From: Paludibaculum fermentans_A
GTDB taxonomy: Bacteria > Acidobacteriota > Terriglobia > Bryobacterales > Bryobacteraceae
DNA length: 64,000 nucleotides
Reading direction: 5' to 3'
Assembly (NCBI RefSeq): GCF_051172195.1
Contig: NZ_JBPJAQ010000003.1
Coordinates: forward strand, 310,001 to 374,000
Shown: positions 35,502 through 43,320 of the stretch, in pieces
How positions within the stretch are numbered: the first letter of the stretch is position 1
Layout of the letters: each line of letters opens with the position of its first letter
Made by a program: the position numbers and the translations under genes
The notes under the pieces: model-generated
Database searches by the model: none
Told to the model about the DNA's origin: nothing
What the model saw: only the letters and a program-made list of their open reading frames with translations

Positions 35502-35521
35502 TGCAGGTAGGCACTCACCTA
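35502..35521 (+). promoter_or_regulatory. Small hairpin in the leader of the Tat isomerase-like gene
   Basis: GGTAGG-cactca-CCTACC is a 6-bp inverted repeat about 33 bases before the TTG start at 35554. It may be an operator half or a leader stem; there is no T-tract. Confidence 0.35.
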
Positions 35522-35553
35522 CCGTTCTCACCATTCGAGAGGGGACTACTAAA

Positions 35554-36645
35554 TTGCAGAACAAGCCTGCTCAAGGGACCGGCCGCAGAACGTTTCTCCA
35601 GGCCGCGACGGCTGGTGTCGCGATTGCCGGCTCAGCCAACGCCGGGCCGGGTACGGGTGTCGCTCGGGCCCTGACAGAGAAGGAAAAGCTGGCACGCCTG
35701 GCGTCCAACACCTGGCCGCTCAGAACGCTGTTCAAATCCCGGCCCACGACGCGTCCGGTGAGTCCCGAGGTGGAAGCATTCCGCAAGAAGTACGGGCAGA
35801 TTACGATGCTCGACTTCCCGCAGTTCACGAAAGACACGTTCCCCGGCGTCTGGCACATGGATCTGTGGTCGTCGCTGTTTGGCGATGTCACGGACCAGAG
35901 CATGTACGCCGGCTCGACGGTGATGATGGGCGAAAACAAGCGCACTGTCTACGAGTTCGACCCGTCCACGCCGTCGTCGAAGAAGTGGCTCACCACGCTG
36001 GCAGGCAAGATGGCCGCGGGCGGGGTGCTTTGCCATCACATCTCCAACAACGCGCCGCGCGACATCTGCGATCTGGATCCGGAGAAGCGCAAGGCCGGCA
36101 TCGAAGTAGCGAAGAAATGGCTGGACGGTGCTGCGATCCTGGGCGCCAAGACCATGCGCGTCAACACGGGTGGGCCGCGTATCGCCCCAAGTGCCGTGGC
36201 GACATCGGACTATCCGCGCAACGACGAAGTGGTGAAGTATCTCGGCAACGCGATTGAGTCGTTCAAGGAGATGGCTGACTACGGGCAGAAGGTCGGTGTG
36301 AAGGTCACCATCGAGAACCACTGGGGCCTGAGCGCCAATCCGCTGCATGTCCGCATCATCCTGGACGAAGTGAACCATCCCTTCTGCGAGGCTTCACCGG
36401 ACTTCTGCAACTGGGAGCACGAGTACATGCTGTACCATGCGCTCGACGATCTGGCTCCCTATGCGCACTCCACGGTGCACGCCAAGACCTGGAGCCGCTG
36501 GAAGGAAGTGGATGTGCAGCGCTGTGTGCGGATCATGACGGCCAACAAGTTCCAGGGCATCTTCGCGCTGGAGTACGAAGAAGGTCCGTGGGACGGTGTG
36601 GACGGCGCGCGCTACCTGATGAAGGAAGTGCTGGCCGCACTCTAG
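35554..36645 (+). CDS. Tat-exported sugar phosphate isomerase/epimerase-like protein (xylose isomerase-like TIM barrel)
   Basis: A 363-aa protein. The start is probably TTG 35554 (GAGAGGGG ribosome site about 10 bases upstream), giving a Tat signal GRRTFLQAATAGVAIAGSANA. The barrel has KVGVKVTIENHWGLSANPLH with the first Glu ligand, DFCNWEHEYMLYHALDDLAP, THAKTW-like HAKTWSRW, and FQGIFALEYEEGPWDGV with the last Glu. These are the metal ligands of AP endonuclease 2-type sugar isomerases/epimerases. Tat export together with this fold is common in Acidobacteria and Planctomycetes. Substrate unknown. It is followed by a long hairpin. Confidence 0.85.
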   Translation: MQNKPAQGTGRRTFLQAATAGVAIAGSANAGPGTGVARALTEKEKLARLASNTWPLRTLFKSRPTTRPVSPEVEAFRKKYGQITMLDFPQFTKDTFPGVWHMDLWSSLFGDVTDQSMYAGSTVMMGENKRTVYEFDPSTPSSKKWLTTLAGKMAAGGVLCHHISNNAPRDICDLDPEKRKAGIEVAKKWLDGAAILGAKTMRVNTGGPRIAPSAVATSDYPRNDEVVKYLGNAIESFKEMADYGQKVGVKVTIENHWGLSANPLHVRIILDEVNHPFCEASPDFCNWEHEYMLYHALDDLAPYAHSTVHAKTWSRWKEVDVQRCVRIMTANKFQGIFALEYEEGPWDGVDGARYLMKEVLAAL

Positions 36646-36654
36646 GCGCACGGG

Positions 36655-36693
36655 AAGAATGCCGGCAGACGCGCGGCGCCTGCCGGCATTCTT
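36655..36693 (+). terminator. Strong hairpin between convergent genes
   Basis: AAGAATGCCGGCAG and CTGCCGGCATTCTT form a perfect 14-bp stem with an 11-base GC-rich loop, 10 bases after the isomerase stop and 23 before the convergent GlcG-like stop. The T-run is short (TTCTTGTAT), but symmetry and position make a bidirectional terminator likely. Confidence 0.75.
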
Positions 36694-36715
36694 GTATCCA
36701 CTGGAAGAGTGCGAT

Positions 36716-37591
36716 CTAGGGCTGTACCGCGGGCAGGGTATTGGACCCGCTGGTATTCAGGCAGCTGGGGTGGCCGAAGCCGCTGGCGCTGATGCCCGTA
36801 CCGCCGTTGATATTGGCGGCGATGTCGAAGATGATGTTGTCCGGATGCGTGGGGTCGCCATTGAACAGGCTGGCCGGCCCAGGTACCGCCGGCAGTGTTC
36901 CGTTCACGGCCATGTGGTCGAGTTTCAGGATGCTCCGGACGCGCCAGGCGATGTTGTGGTCGGCGCAGGAGGTGTCGCCGCTGACGCCGACCCCGCCCAC
37001 GATCTTATGGCCGGTGGCGTAGAGCGCCAGTCCGCCGCCGAACACGTTCACGCCGCCGATCTTGTCACCCACCATGGGGTCGTTGTTCGTTCCGTTCTTG
37101 GAGGAAGGGCCCCGGTAGGCGACGGTGGTGTCCACGGGGTTGCTGTGTTGTAGACCGAACAGGCTGCCGCCGGGCTGCACGGCGGAATAGAGATTCGCGG
37201 TGGAAAGTGATAGGCCGCCCGCTTGTCCCGAGCCGTTGTCATCAGACGATGGGTCGAGGCTGAACGCGTTGGCGGCGTTGGCCTTCTGCGCGGAGATGAC
37301 TCGGCTGCCCGGCCACTGGGCGCCGCGGTTCTCGCCTGAGAACGCCACGGCGCACACGACGCCGTCGCGGTTCACGAGAGTCGCCCACATTTGATTGTTC
37401 AGTCCGCTGGTTTCCGCCGCGGTGGCCGTCGCCAGCGCACTCTTCAATTGCGAATAACTGGGCAGATTGGAGCACTCTGAGTTGTTCCCGTTACCTTGGG
37501 AGTCATCAAAGGCGGCTCCAATGGCAGTGAAAGAAAAGGTGAAAATCAGGCAGAGCGCAAAACTCTTGGCCGGACCCCAGGGTCGTATCAT
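36716..37591 (-). CDS. Secreted GlcG/HbpS-like heme-binding family protein
   Basis: A 291-aa exported protein (signal SFALCLIFTFSFTAIGAAF). The GlcG/HbpS fold is suggested by NNQMWATLVNRDGVVCAVAFSG, VISAQKANAANAFSL and the Gly-rich FGGGLALYATGHKIVGGVGVSG ending in DTSCADHNIAWRVR, a C-terminal family signature. It has extra polar loops (SDDNGSGQAGG, PSSKNGTNNDPM), making it longer than cytosolic GlcG (about 140 aa). The family is linked to heme binding or degradation; here it would act in the periplasm or outside. Confidence 0.8.
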   Translation of the reverse strand: MIRPWGPAKSFALCLIFTFSFTAIGAAFDDSQGNGNNSECSNLPSYSQLKSALATATAAETSGLNNQMWATLVNRDGVVCAVAFSGENRGAQWPGSRVISAQKANAANAFSLDPSSDDNGSGQAGGLSLSTANLYSAVQPGGSLFGLQHSNPVDTTVAYRGPSSKNGTNNDPMVGDKIGGVNVFGGGLALYATGHKIVGGVGVSGDTSCADHNIAWRVRSILKLDHMAVNGTLPAVPGPASLFNGDPTHPDNIIFDIAANINGGTGISASGFGHPSCLNTSGSNTLPAVQP

Positions 37592-37783
37592 GTTCGTCCT
37601 CCGAAACGGTATCTTTCCTGGCCTCCGAAATCAGTGTTCGGATGCCAGGGACGTACACGACCGGCCTCCCTCCGTCGACCATCTGCCGCTCTCTGTCTGG
37701 CGGTTCGAAGGCTTCCGGAGCCAATTGACTATAACTCAATACAGTTAATCTGGAAAGAAAATCTTCTGCCTGGCGTGCGGCGT

Positions 37784-38410
37784 CTATTCGCCGTTGCGCA
37801 GATCCTTCAAGCCGGAAGACGTGTACGAAATCGCGCTGAAACGCACCTGGCAGCCCTGGCCCATGGGCGATTGCACCAGGAATCCGGCCTTCACCGGCAG
37901 CGGTTCCAGACCGAAAGCGCGGGCCAGATGCCACGGGCCGTGGGCGCTGGTGGCATAGTGAAAGCCGAAGCCGCGGCCGATGCTCGCCGCTCTCAGAAAC
38001 ACCCGGTTGCCCTCGATCGTTACGGAATTGCAGTCGTCCGAAACGCCCCTGGTTACCACGGTCACCACCATCGGCCGCCCTTGCGGGGAGAACTCGAAAC
38101 AGAGTTTTGCCCAGTTCGACTCGTCCTGGTAGAGCACGAGCACGCCGGCATCGAAGGTGCTCTGGAAGTCCACCTCCACACAGGCGCTGAGCGCGAATTC
38201 CGCGTCCGGTTGGAAGAGCAGCATGGCCGCATCCAGCTTGCGGGCGTCGCCAATGGGGTCGAGGAAAAGATCGGTTCCCGGCTGTGCCTGGCCGTGGAGC
38301 ACGTCCTCGTCAACCCGCCAGATATCAGGCACGGTGGAATGCAGAGCGCCCGGCAGCGCGGGCAGCAAGATGGGTTCATTCGGCAAGATCACGACCTCTT
38401 TCTCAAGCAT
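37784..38410 (-). CDS. DUF1349-family beta-sandwich protein
   Basis: A 208-aa protein with the DUF1349 concanavalin-like layout: FALSACVEVDFQSTFDAGVL, VLYQDESNWAKLCFEFSPQG, VVTVVTRGVSDDCNSV, FLRAASIGRGFGFHYATSAH, and FLVQSPMGQGCQVRFSAISY near the end. No signal peptide is evident, so it is cytoplasmic. The domain often binds sugars; no catalytic role is established. It starts 3 bases after the SDR stop on the minus strand, so it is the second gene of a two-gene operon. Confidence 0.85.
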   Translation of the reverse strand: MLEKEVVILPNEPILLPALPGALHSTVPDIWRVDEDVLHGQAQPGTDLFLDPIGDARKLDAAMLLFQPDAEFALSACVEVDFQSTFDAGVLVLYQDESNWAKLCFEFSPQGRPMVVTVVTRGVSDDCNSVTIEGNRVFLRAASIGRGFGFHYATSAHGPWHLARAFGLEPLPVKAGFLVQSPMGQGCQVRFSAISYTSSGLKDLRNGE

Positions 38411-38413
38411 GGC

Positions 38414-39184
38414 TTAGCGGGCGGTCCAGCCGCCATCGATCAGCATGGTATGGCCGGTGACCATCGAAGCAGCGTCCGATGCCAGGAACACCACGGCTCC
38501 GGCCACCTCCATGGGTTCTCCAATGCGGTGGAGAGCCGCGATGCGTTCGACCACGTCGGCGCGGAAGGTCTCGTCGGCTAGGACGTCCGCATTACCCGGG
38601 GTTGCGATGAAGGTGGGCGCCACGGCGTTGACGCGGATGCCGTGTTTGCCCCATTCCACGGCCAGGCACCGGGTCATGTGAACCAGGGCGGCCTTGGTCA
38701 TGCAATAGACGGATACGCCGGGCAGGGCTACGAAACCGGCCTGCGAACTCAGGGTCACAATCGAGCCGCCCCGCTGCTTCAGCATGACGCGCGCGGCCGC
38801 CTGGCTGGCAAAGAAGGCGCTCTTCACGTTCAGGGAGAACTGCCGGTCGTATTCGGCCTCGCTCACCAGTTCCGCCGGATTCACTTCCGCCAGGCCCACG
38901 TTGTTCACGAGGATGTCCAGCCGGCCGAAGTGTTCCGCGGCGGCGTCAATGGAATCCTGAATCTGTTGGAGTGACGACACGTCCATCTGGAGCGGCAGCG
39001 CCCGGCGTCCCATGGCTTCGATCTCAGCGGTCAGGCCACCATCGGAGGAAACATCGCGCAGGCCGAGGGCGACGTCGGCTCCGGCATGCGCCAGGGCCAG
39101 GGAAATCGCACGGCCCAGGCCGCGGGCGGCGCCCGTCACCAGTGCCGTCCGTCCGGTCAGATCGAAACGCGGGAATTCAGCCAT
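38414..39184 (-). CDS. Short-chain dehydrogenase/reductase
   Basis: A 256-aa classical SDR. It shows the TGAARGLGRAISLALA cofactor loop, LVNNVGLAEVN, an S...Y-x3-K type site with Tyr in VYCMTKAALVHMTRCLAVEW, and the late PGNADVLADE segment. The Met at 39184 is chosen because the Rossmann strand follows at once; the frame upstream is shadow. The Asp in the second strand region suggests NAD(H), but this is not certain. Substrate unknown, probably a sugar or polyol. The DUF1349 gene follows. It is divergent from the other SDR (39249). Confidence 0.9.
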   Translation of the reverse strand: MAEFPRFDLTGRTALVTGAARGLGRAISLALAHAGADVALGLRDVSSDGGLTAEIEAMGRRALPLQMDVSSLQQIQDSIDAAAEHFGRLDILVNNVGLAEVNPAELVSEAEYDRQFSLNVKSAFFASQAAARVMLKQRGGSIVTLSSQAGFVALPGVSVYCMTKAALVHMTRCLAVEWGKHGIRVNAVAPTFIATPGNADVLADETFRADVVERIAALHRIGEPMEVAGAVVFLASDAASMVTGHTMLIDGGWTAR

Positions 39185-39248
39185 CCCGACCAGCTTACCC
39201 ACTCCGGCCTGCGCGTTGTCCCCGGTGATAGACAATGAAACATTCGCC

Positions 39249-40025
39249 ATGCTCTCCAACACGCCCGCAGCGACCCCTCGACGAATCGCCCTGGTGACCG
39301 GGGCCGGCAGCGGCATTGGCCGGGCCTGCGCGCTGGCGCTGCAGTCCTCCGGTTATTCCGTAGTGCTGGCGGGCCGGCGCGAAGGGCCGCTGCAGGAGAC
39401 AGCGGGGCTGGCCTCCCCCCAAGGCGGCAGCACGCTGGTGTGCCCCACGGATGTCGGCCAGCCGGAATCGGTGCAGGCGCTGTTTGCCGCGATCCGCTCC
39501 CATTTTGGCCGGCTCGACCTGCTCTTCAACAATGCCGGCACCAATGCCCCGGGCATCCCCATGGAGGACCTGTCGTTCGAGCAATGGAGCGCGGTGGTGG
39601 CCGTGAATCTCACCGGGCCGTTTCTTTGCGCCCAGCAGGCGATACGGCTGATGAAAGAGCAGGACCCGTGCGGCGGCCGCATCATCAACAACGGGTCGAT
39701 CTCGGCGCACGCGCCCCGGCCTGGCTCCGCGCCCTACACCGCGACGAAGCATGCCATCACGGGGTTGACCAAGTGCATCTCCCTGGATGGCCGTGAACAC
39801 AACATCGCCTGCGGCCAGATCGACATCGGGAACGCGGCCACGGAAATGACGGAACGGATGACGTCCGGGGTGCGGCAGGCCAACGGCTCCACGATGGTGG
39901 AACCGCGCATGGATGTGCGCCATGTGGCCGAGGCCATCCTGTACATGGCCGGACTGCCGCTGGACGCGAACGTTCAATTCCTGACGGTCATGGCCACAAC
40001 CATGCCGTTTGTCGGGCGGGGGTAG
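39249..40025 (+). CDS. Short-chain dehydrogenase/reductase
   Basis: A 258-aa classical SDR. IALVTGAGSGIGRACALAL is the TGxxxGxG cofactor loop, LLFNNAGTNAPG the NNAG block, INNGSISAHAPRPGSAPY TATKH the Ser/Tyr/Lys catalytic triad region, and QIDIGNAATEM the post-catalytic PxxT-like block, altered here. The Arg-rich SVVLAGRREGPL after strand two favours NADP(H). It starts 64 bases from the divergent SDR gene, so both may share a control region. Substrate unknown. Confidence 0.9.
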   Translation: MLSNTPAATPRRIALVTGAGSGIGRACALALQSSGYSVVLAGRREGPLQETAGLASPQGGSTLVCPTDVGQPESVQALFAAIRSHFGRLDLLFNNAGTNAPGIPMEDLSFEQWSAVVAVNLTGPFLCAQQAIRLMKEQDPCGGRIINNGSISAHAPRPGSAPYTATKHAITGLTKCISLDGREHNIACGQIDIGNAATEMTERMTSGVRQANGSTMVEPRMDVRHVAEAILYMAGLPLDANVQFLTVMATTMPFVGRG

Positions 40026-40045
40026 AGGCGCTTGTTGGCCCTGGC

Positions 40046-41926
40046 TCAATCCCGCTTGTAGTAGATGGCGCCCCAGTTCGAGCCGAGCTCCACGTTCAAA
40101 CGGCCACCCTGCGCGGAGACGGTGTTGCCGCTGATCAGGTCGGTCCAGGGGCCCGCGTCCGGCACTTCGAACGAGACCTGCTGCGTGAACTGGGAGAAGT
40201 TCAAGGCGACGTAGAAGCGCTCCAGGTGTCCTTGCCCGTCGTCGCCCCAGCGGTGGTAGACGACGATGTTGCCGGCGCGGTCGATGCCGAAGCCGTGCTC
40301 GTTGCGTTGCGTATTCGATTCGTCCCAGTTGTTGGGGTAGAAATTGTTGCTGCGCAGGCCCGGGTGCGCATTCCGGATGTTCATCATCTGTTGGTAGCGG
40401 GCGAAGACGGTGGGGCCGGGTTCTGCCTGCCGCAGCAGCCAGTTCAATGGGCGGGGTACGACCCGTCCATCGCCATCCTCGGGCATGTCGTTGTCGAGCC
40501 CGAATTCCTGGCCGTTGTAGATGAGCACCGCTCCGGGCGCCGTGAACAGGGCGATGACGTAAGGCTGGGTGAGATACCAGAAACCCCGGCCACCGGCCTT
40601 GAGCATGAAGCGGCGGTGGTCGTGATTCTCGATGTAGATGGTGGGCGTGTGATCGGCGCCGAAGTCGCGGTGCGAATCCAGCAGGCGCAGCAGGCCGGGC
40701 TCCACCTGGGGACGGCCTTCGGGGCGGTTGCCCAGGTAGTCCATATTGCGGCTGCGGAAGGGATCGAGCCAGCAACTGGTGGCGCCCACTTTGTTGGTGA
40801 CGTCGATGGCTTCAAAGTCCCAGCTATGTTCCAGGATCAGGGCGAAGTTCTTGTTCCCCGTGTCGGCGCAATGGGCGCGCAGTTCCGACAGGAGCCTGGG
40901 CAGCCCGTGGGCTCGGTCGTCAGCCTTGTAGAGGCCCAGCGTATTGTCCAGGCGGATGCCGTCGATCTGGAACTTGTCCATCCAGTAGAAGCAGGCGTCG
41001 CGGATGTATTCGAAAGTGCAGTGGTTGGAGTAGTCGAGGTCCTGGAAGTAGGCATGGTCGGCAAAGTTGCCGACATAGGGGGAATCGGCCGGTTCCTGAT
41101 AGAGCCAGTAGTAGGGGAAGCCGCGGTCGGGCGGAGAGGCGTCGGCGTGGTTGAAGACGCCGTCCATGATCACATGAATGTCCCGCTTATGACACTCGTT
41201 GATGAGCCGCTTCAGGTAGACGAGCTTGTCCAGTTCGGTATCCGGATTCAGCGTGTATTTGTGGGCCACGGAGAAGTACTGCACCGGGTTGTAGCCCCAG
41301 CTGAAATCGAGCGTGGTGTCGACGGGATAGGTCCACGCGGTCCACGGCATGAACTCGATGGCATTGATCCCGAGGGCGACCAGGTCGTCCAGCTTCCGGG
41401 CGATGGTCTGCAGGGGCGCCTCGTCGTCGTGCTTCAGCATGGCCGTGAAGTCGTCGATCATCAGTTCGTAGATGATGAGGTCGCTGTAGGGCCGGCGGGG
41501 ATTGGCTAGCGGCTGGACAGTGGCCACGGCTCCGCCGACGACAAAGCCGGAGTTTTGATTCTCGGTGCCGCCATAGCGCGAACAGGGGTCGGTGATCTGG
41601 CGCGGCTCCGCCTCCAGGAAGTGCAGCAGGTATTTGTACTCGTAGAAGCCGTCGGGCAGGGGCGGCGAGACGAAGGTGTACACCAGCCCCTTCACCGTCC
41701 CGGTCTGGGGATCAGTGTACTTCGACGGAGTCATCCGGACGGGGTGATCCGGATCCCAGATACGGGTGAGCGGGTTCTGGAAGCCGCCCACCACGAACAC
41801 ATCGGTCAGCCCGGGGGAGCCGCCGCTGTCGTACTGGTCCGGGTCCAGGGTGTTGTCGGGAACGAACAACTGGAACGTGACGGTTTTGTCGTTCTGGTCG
41901 ACTATAGCGCCAAACTGCTCGTACAT
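40046..41926 (-). CDS. GH13 alpha-amylase-family enzyme
   Basis: A 626-aa protein. Residues 1-140 form an N-terminal CBM48/E-set-like sandwich (TVTFQLFVPDN, FYEYKYLLHFLE). The GH13 barrel has conserved region I DGVFNH (255-260), region II GIRLDN with the nucleophile Asp327, region III LILEHS with acid/base Glu366, and region IV IENHD with Asp436. The C-terminal domain is beta (YVALNFSQFTQQVSFEVPD). The layout is like branching enzyme, maltogenic or glucan-debranching GH13 members. No signal peptide is seen, so it is likely cytoplasmic and acts on glycogen or maltodextrin. Confidence 0.9.
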   Translation of the reverse strand: MYEQFGAIVDQNDKTVTFQLFVPDNTLDPDQYDSGGSPGLTDVFVVGGFQNPLTRIWDPDHPVRMTPSKYTDPQTGTVKGLVYTFVSPPLPDGFYEYKYLLHFLEAEPRQITDPCSRYGGTENQNSGFVVGGAVATVQPLANPRRPYSDLIIYELMIDDFTAMLKHDDEAPLQTIARKLDDLVALGINAIEFMPWTAWTYPVDTTLDFSWGYNPVQYFSVAHKYTLNPDTELDKLVYLKRLINECHKRDIHVIMDGVFNHADASPPDRGFPYYWLYQEPADSPYVGNFADHAYFQDLDYSNHCTFEYIRDACFYWMDKFQIDGIRLDNTLGLYKADDRAHGLPRLLSELRAHCADTGNKNFALILEHSWDFEAIDVTNKVGATSCWLDPFRSRNMDYLGNRPEGRPQVEPGLLRLLDSHRDFGADHTPTIYIENHDHRRFMLKAGGRGFWYLTQPYVIALFTAPGAVLIYNGQEFGLDNDMPEDGDGRVVPRPLNWLLRQAEPGPTVFARYQQMMNIRNAHPGLRSNNFYPNNWDESNTQRNEHGFGIDRAGNIVVYHRWGDDGQGHLERFYVALNFSQFTQQVSFEVPDAGPWTDLISGNTVSAQGGRLNVELGSNWGAIYYKRD

Positions 41927-42122
41927 TCGAAGGTCCTCCGAGAGTAGGGTGGCCGCAGTGCAGCCTCAGTCCGGGCGATGGGCACGACAGAACATGCTCC
42001 CCTGGCTGCACGCGTGGCTGTTGATCCGCCTGGTCCTGCCTCTCTTGCGCGGGCAGGCTCCGGCCTATTGCATTGAGCGGAGCGGGGACGACGCGATCCC
42101 CACTGTCATTGTGTAATTCAAG

Positions 42123-42149
42123 GCCCGGGCGTTTCGCGGCTCCGGGCCG
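42123..42149 (-). terminator. Probable hairpin after the aminotransferase gene
   Basis: GGCCCGG ... CCGGGCC, a 7-bp GC stem with a 13-base loop, sits just past the minus-strand stop at 42155. It has no T-run, so termination is only suggested. Confidence 0.35.
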
Positions 42150-42154
42150 GGGTT

Positions 42155-43288
42155 CTACTTGCCGTAGCCTTCAGCCTGGAAAGCGTCTTTCAGGGCGCCC
42201 AGCAGGAGTTGGACGTTCTCGGGGCTGGAGCCGTAACCCATGGTGCCGATGCGGAAGACTTTGCCGCCCAACGGTCCCAGGCCACCGGCGATCTCGATGC
42301 TGTGCTCCGCCATCAGCTTCTTGCGGACGTTCATGTCGTTCACGCCTGCCGGGACGAAGGGGGTATTCAGCGTCCACAGGCGTTGGCCTTCGGCCACCAG
42401 CATGCCCACACCGAGCTCGGCCAGGCCGGCGACGAATGCCTCATGGTTGGCCTTGTGGCGCGCCCAGCGGTTCTCCAGACCCTCTTCCGTGATGATCGCG
42501 AGGGACTCGTGCAGGGCGTAGAACATCGAGATGGGCGCCGTGTGGTGGTAACGATGGGCGCTCTCGTAGTAGTCCAGCAGCAGCTTGAGGTCCAGATACC
42601 AGCTCACCGTGGGCGTCTTGCGGTTCTTCAACCATTCCAGGGCCAGTGGAGAGCAGGTGATGGGCGCCAGTCCGGGGGGGCACCCCAGCGCTTTCTGTGT
42701 GCCGCTATAGGCGATGTCGATGCCCAGGTCGTCGACCAGGACGGGCATGCCGCCCAGGCTGGTGACGCAGTCGGCGATGACTAGCGCGCCGGCGTCGTGC
42801 GCGGCTTTGCAGATGGCTTCACCGGACTGGTAGGCGCCGGTGGAGGTTTCCGCCTGCACAAAGGCGACCACGGCCGGCTTCGTGCTGGCGATGAATTCGG
42901 CCGCCTCGGCGTCGGTATAGGTCTCGCCCCAGGGCTTCTCCAGCCGCACGACGTCGCCGCCATGGCGGCGGGCCATCTCCGTCAACCGGTCGGAGAAGTA
43001 GCCATTGGCGAAGACGGCCACCTTGGCGCCCGGCTCCACGAAGTTGGTCACGGCGCATTCCATGCCGGCGCTGCCTGTGCCCGAGATGACCATGGTGAAC
43101 TCATTGGCCGTGCCGAAGCAGGTCTTGAGGCCCTGACGAATGTCCTCGTTGACCTGGAAGAAGAAGGGATCCAGGTGGCCCACAATGGGCTGCCGCATGG
43201 CTTCGTAGACGCGCGGATGGACCGGGGACGGCCCGGGTCCGAAGAGCAGCTTCGTGGGTGCTTTGAGGGCGGAGGCTGAGGTGGACAT
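42155..43288 (-). CDS. Class V aminotransferase, alanine-glyoxylate aminotransferase-like
   Basis: A 377-aa PLP enzyme of the AGXT/serine-pyruvate aminotransferase group. Features: LLFGPGPSPVHPRVYEAM, SGTGSAGMECAVTNFVEPG, QAETSTGAYQSGEAIC, IADCVTSLGGMPVLVDD and the PLP-lysine block DIAYSGTQKALGCPPG with Lys199. RIGTMGYGSSPENV is the late arginine block that binds the carboxylate. It would convert glyoxylate to glycine with alanine or serine as donor; a role in glycine or serine metabolism is likely. ATG 43288 precedes the conserved start; it is divergent from hrpB. Confidence 0.9.
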   Translation of the reverse strand: MSTSASALKAPTKLLFGPGPSPVHPRVYEAMRQPIVGHLDPFFFQVNEDIRQGLKTCFGTANEFTMVISGTGSAGMECAVTNFVEPGAKVAVFANGYFSDRLTEMARRHGGDVVRLEKPWGETYTDAEAAEFIASTKPAVVAFVQAETSTGAYQSGEAICKAAHDAGALVIADCVTSLGGMPVLVDDLGIDIAYSGTQKALGCPPGLAPITCSPLALEWLKNRKTPTVSWYLDLKLLLDYYESAHRYHHTAPISMFYALHESLAIITEEGLENRWARHKANHEAFVAGLAELGVGMLVAEGQRLWTLNTPFVPAGVNDMNVRKKLMAEHSIEIAGGLGPLGGKVFRIGTMGYGSSPENVQLLLGALKDAFQAEGYGK

Positions 43289-43320
43289 CACTGACCAGTT
43301 TATTCTGAAAGGTAGGTCTC

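Noticed and set aside
39195..40775. 526-aa minus-strand ORF
   Set aside because: It overlaps the real SDR and GH13 genes in other frames; the GH13 frame carries all catalytic motifs.
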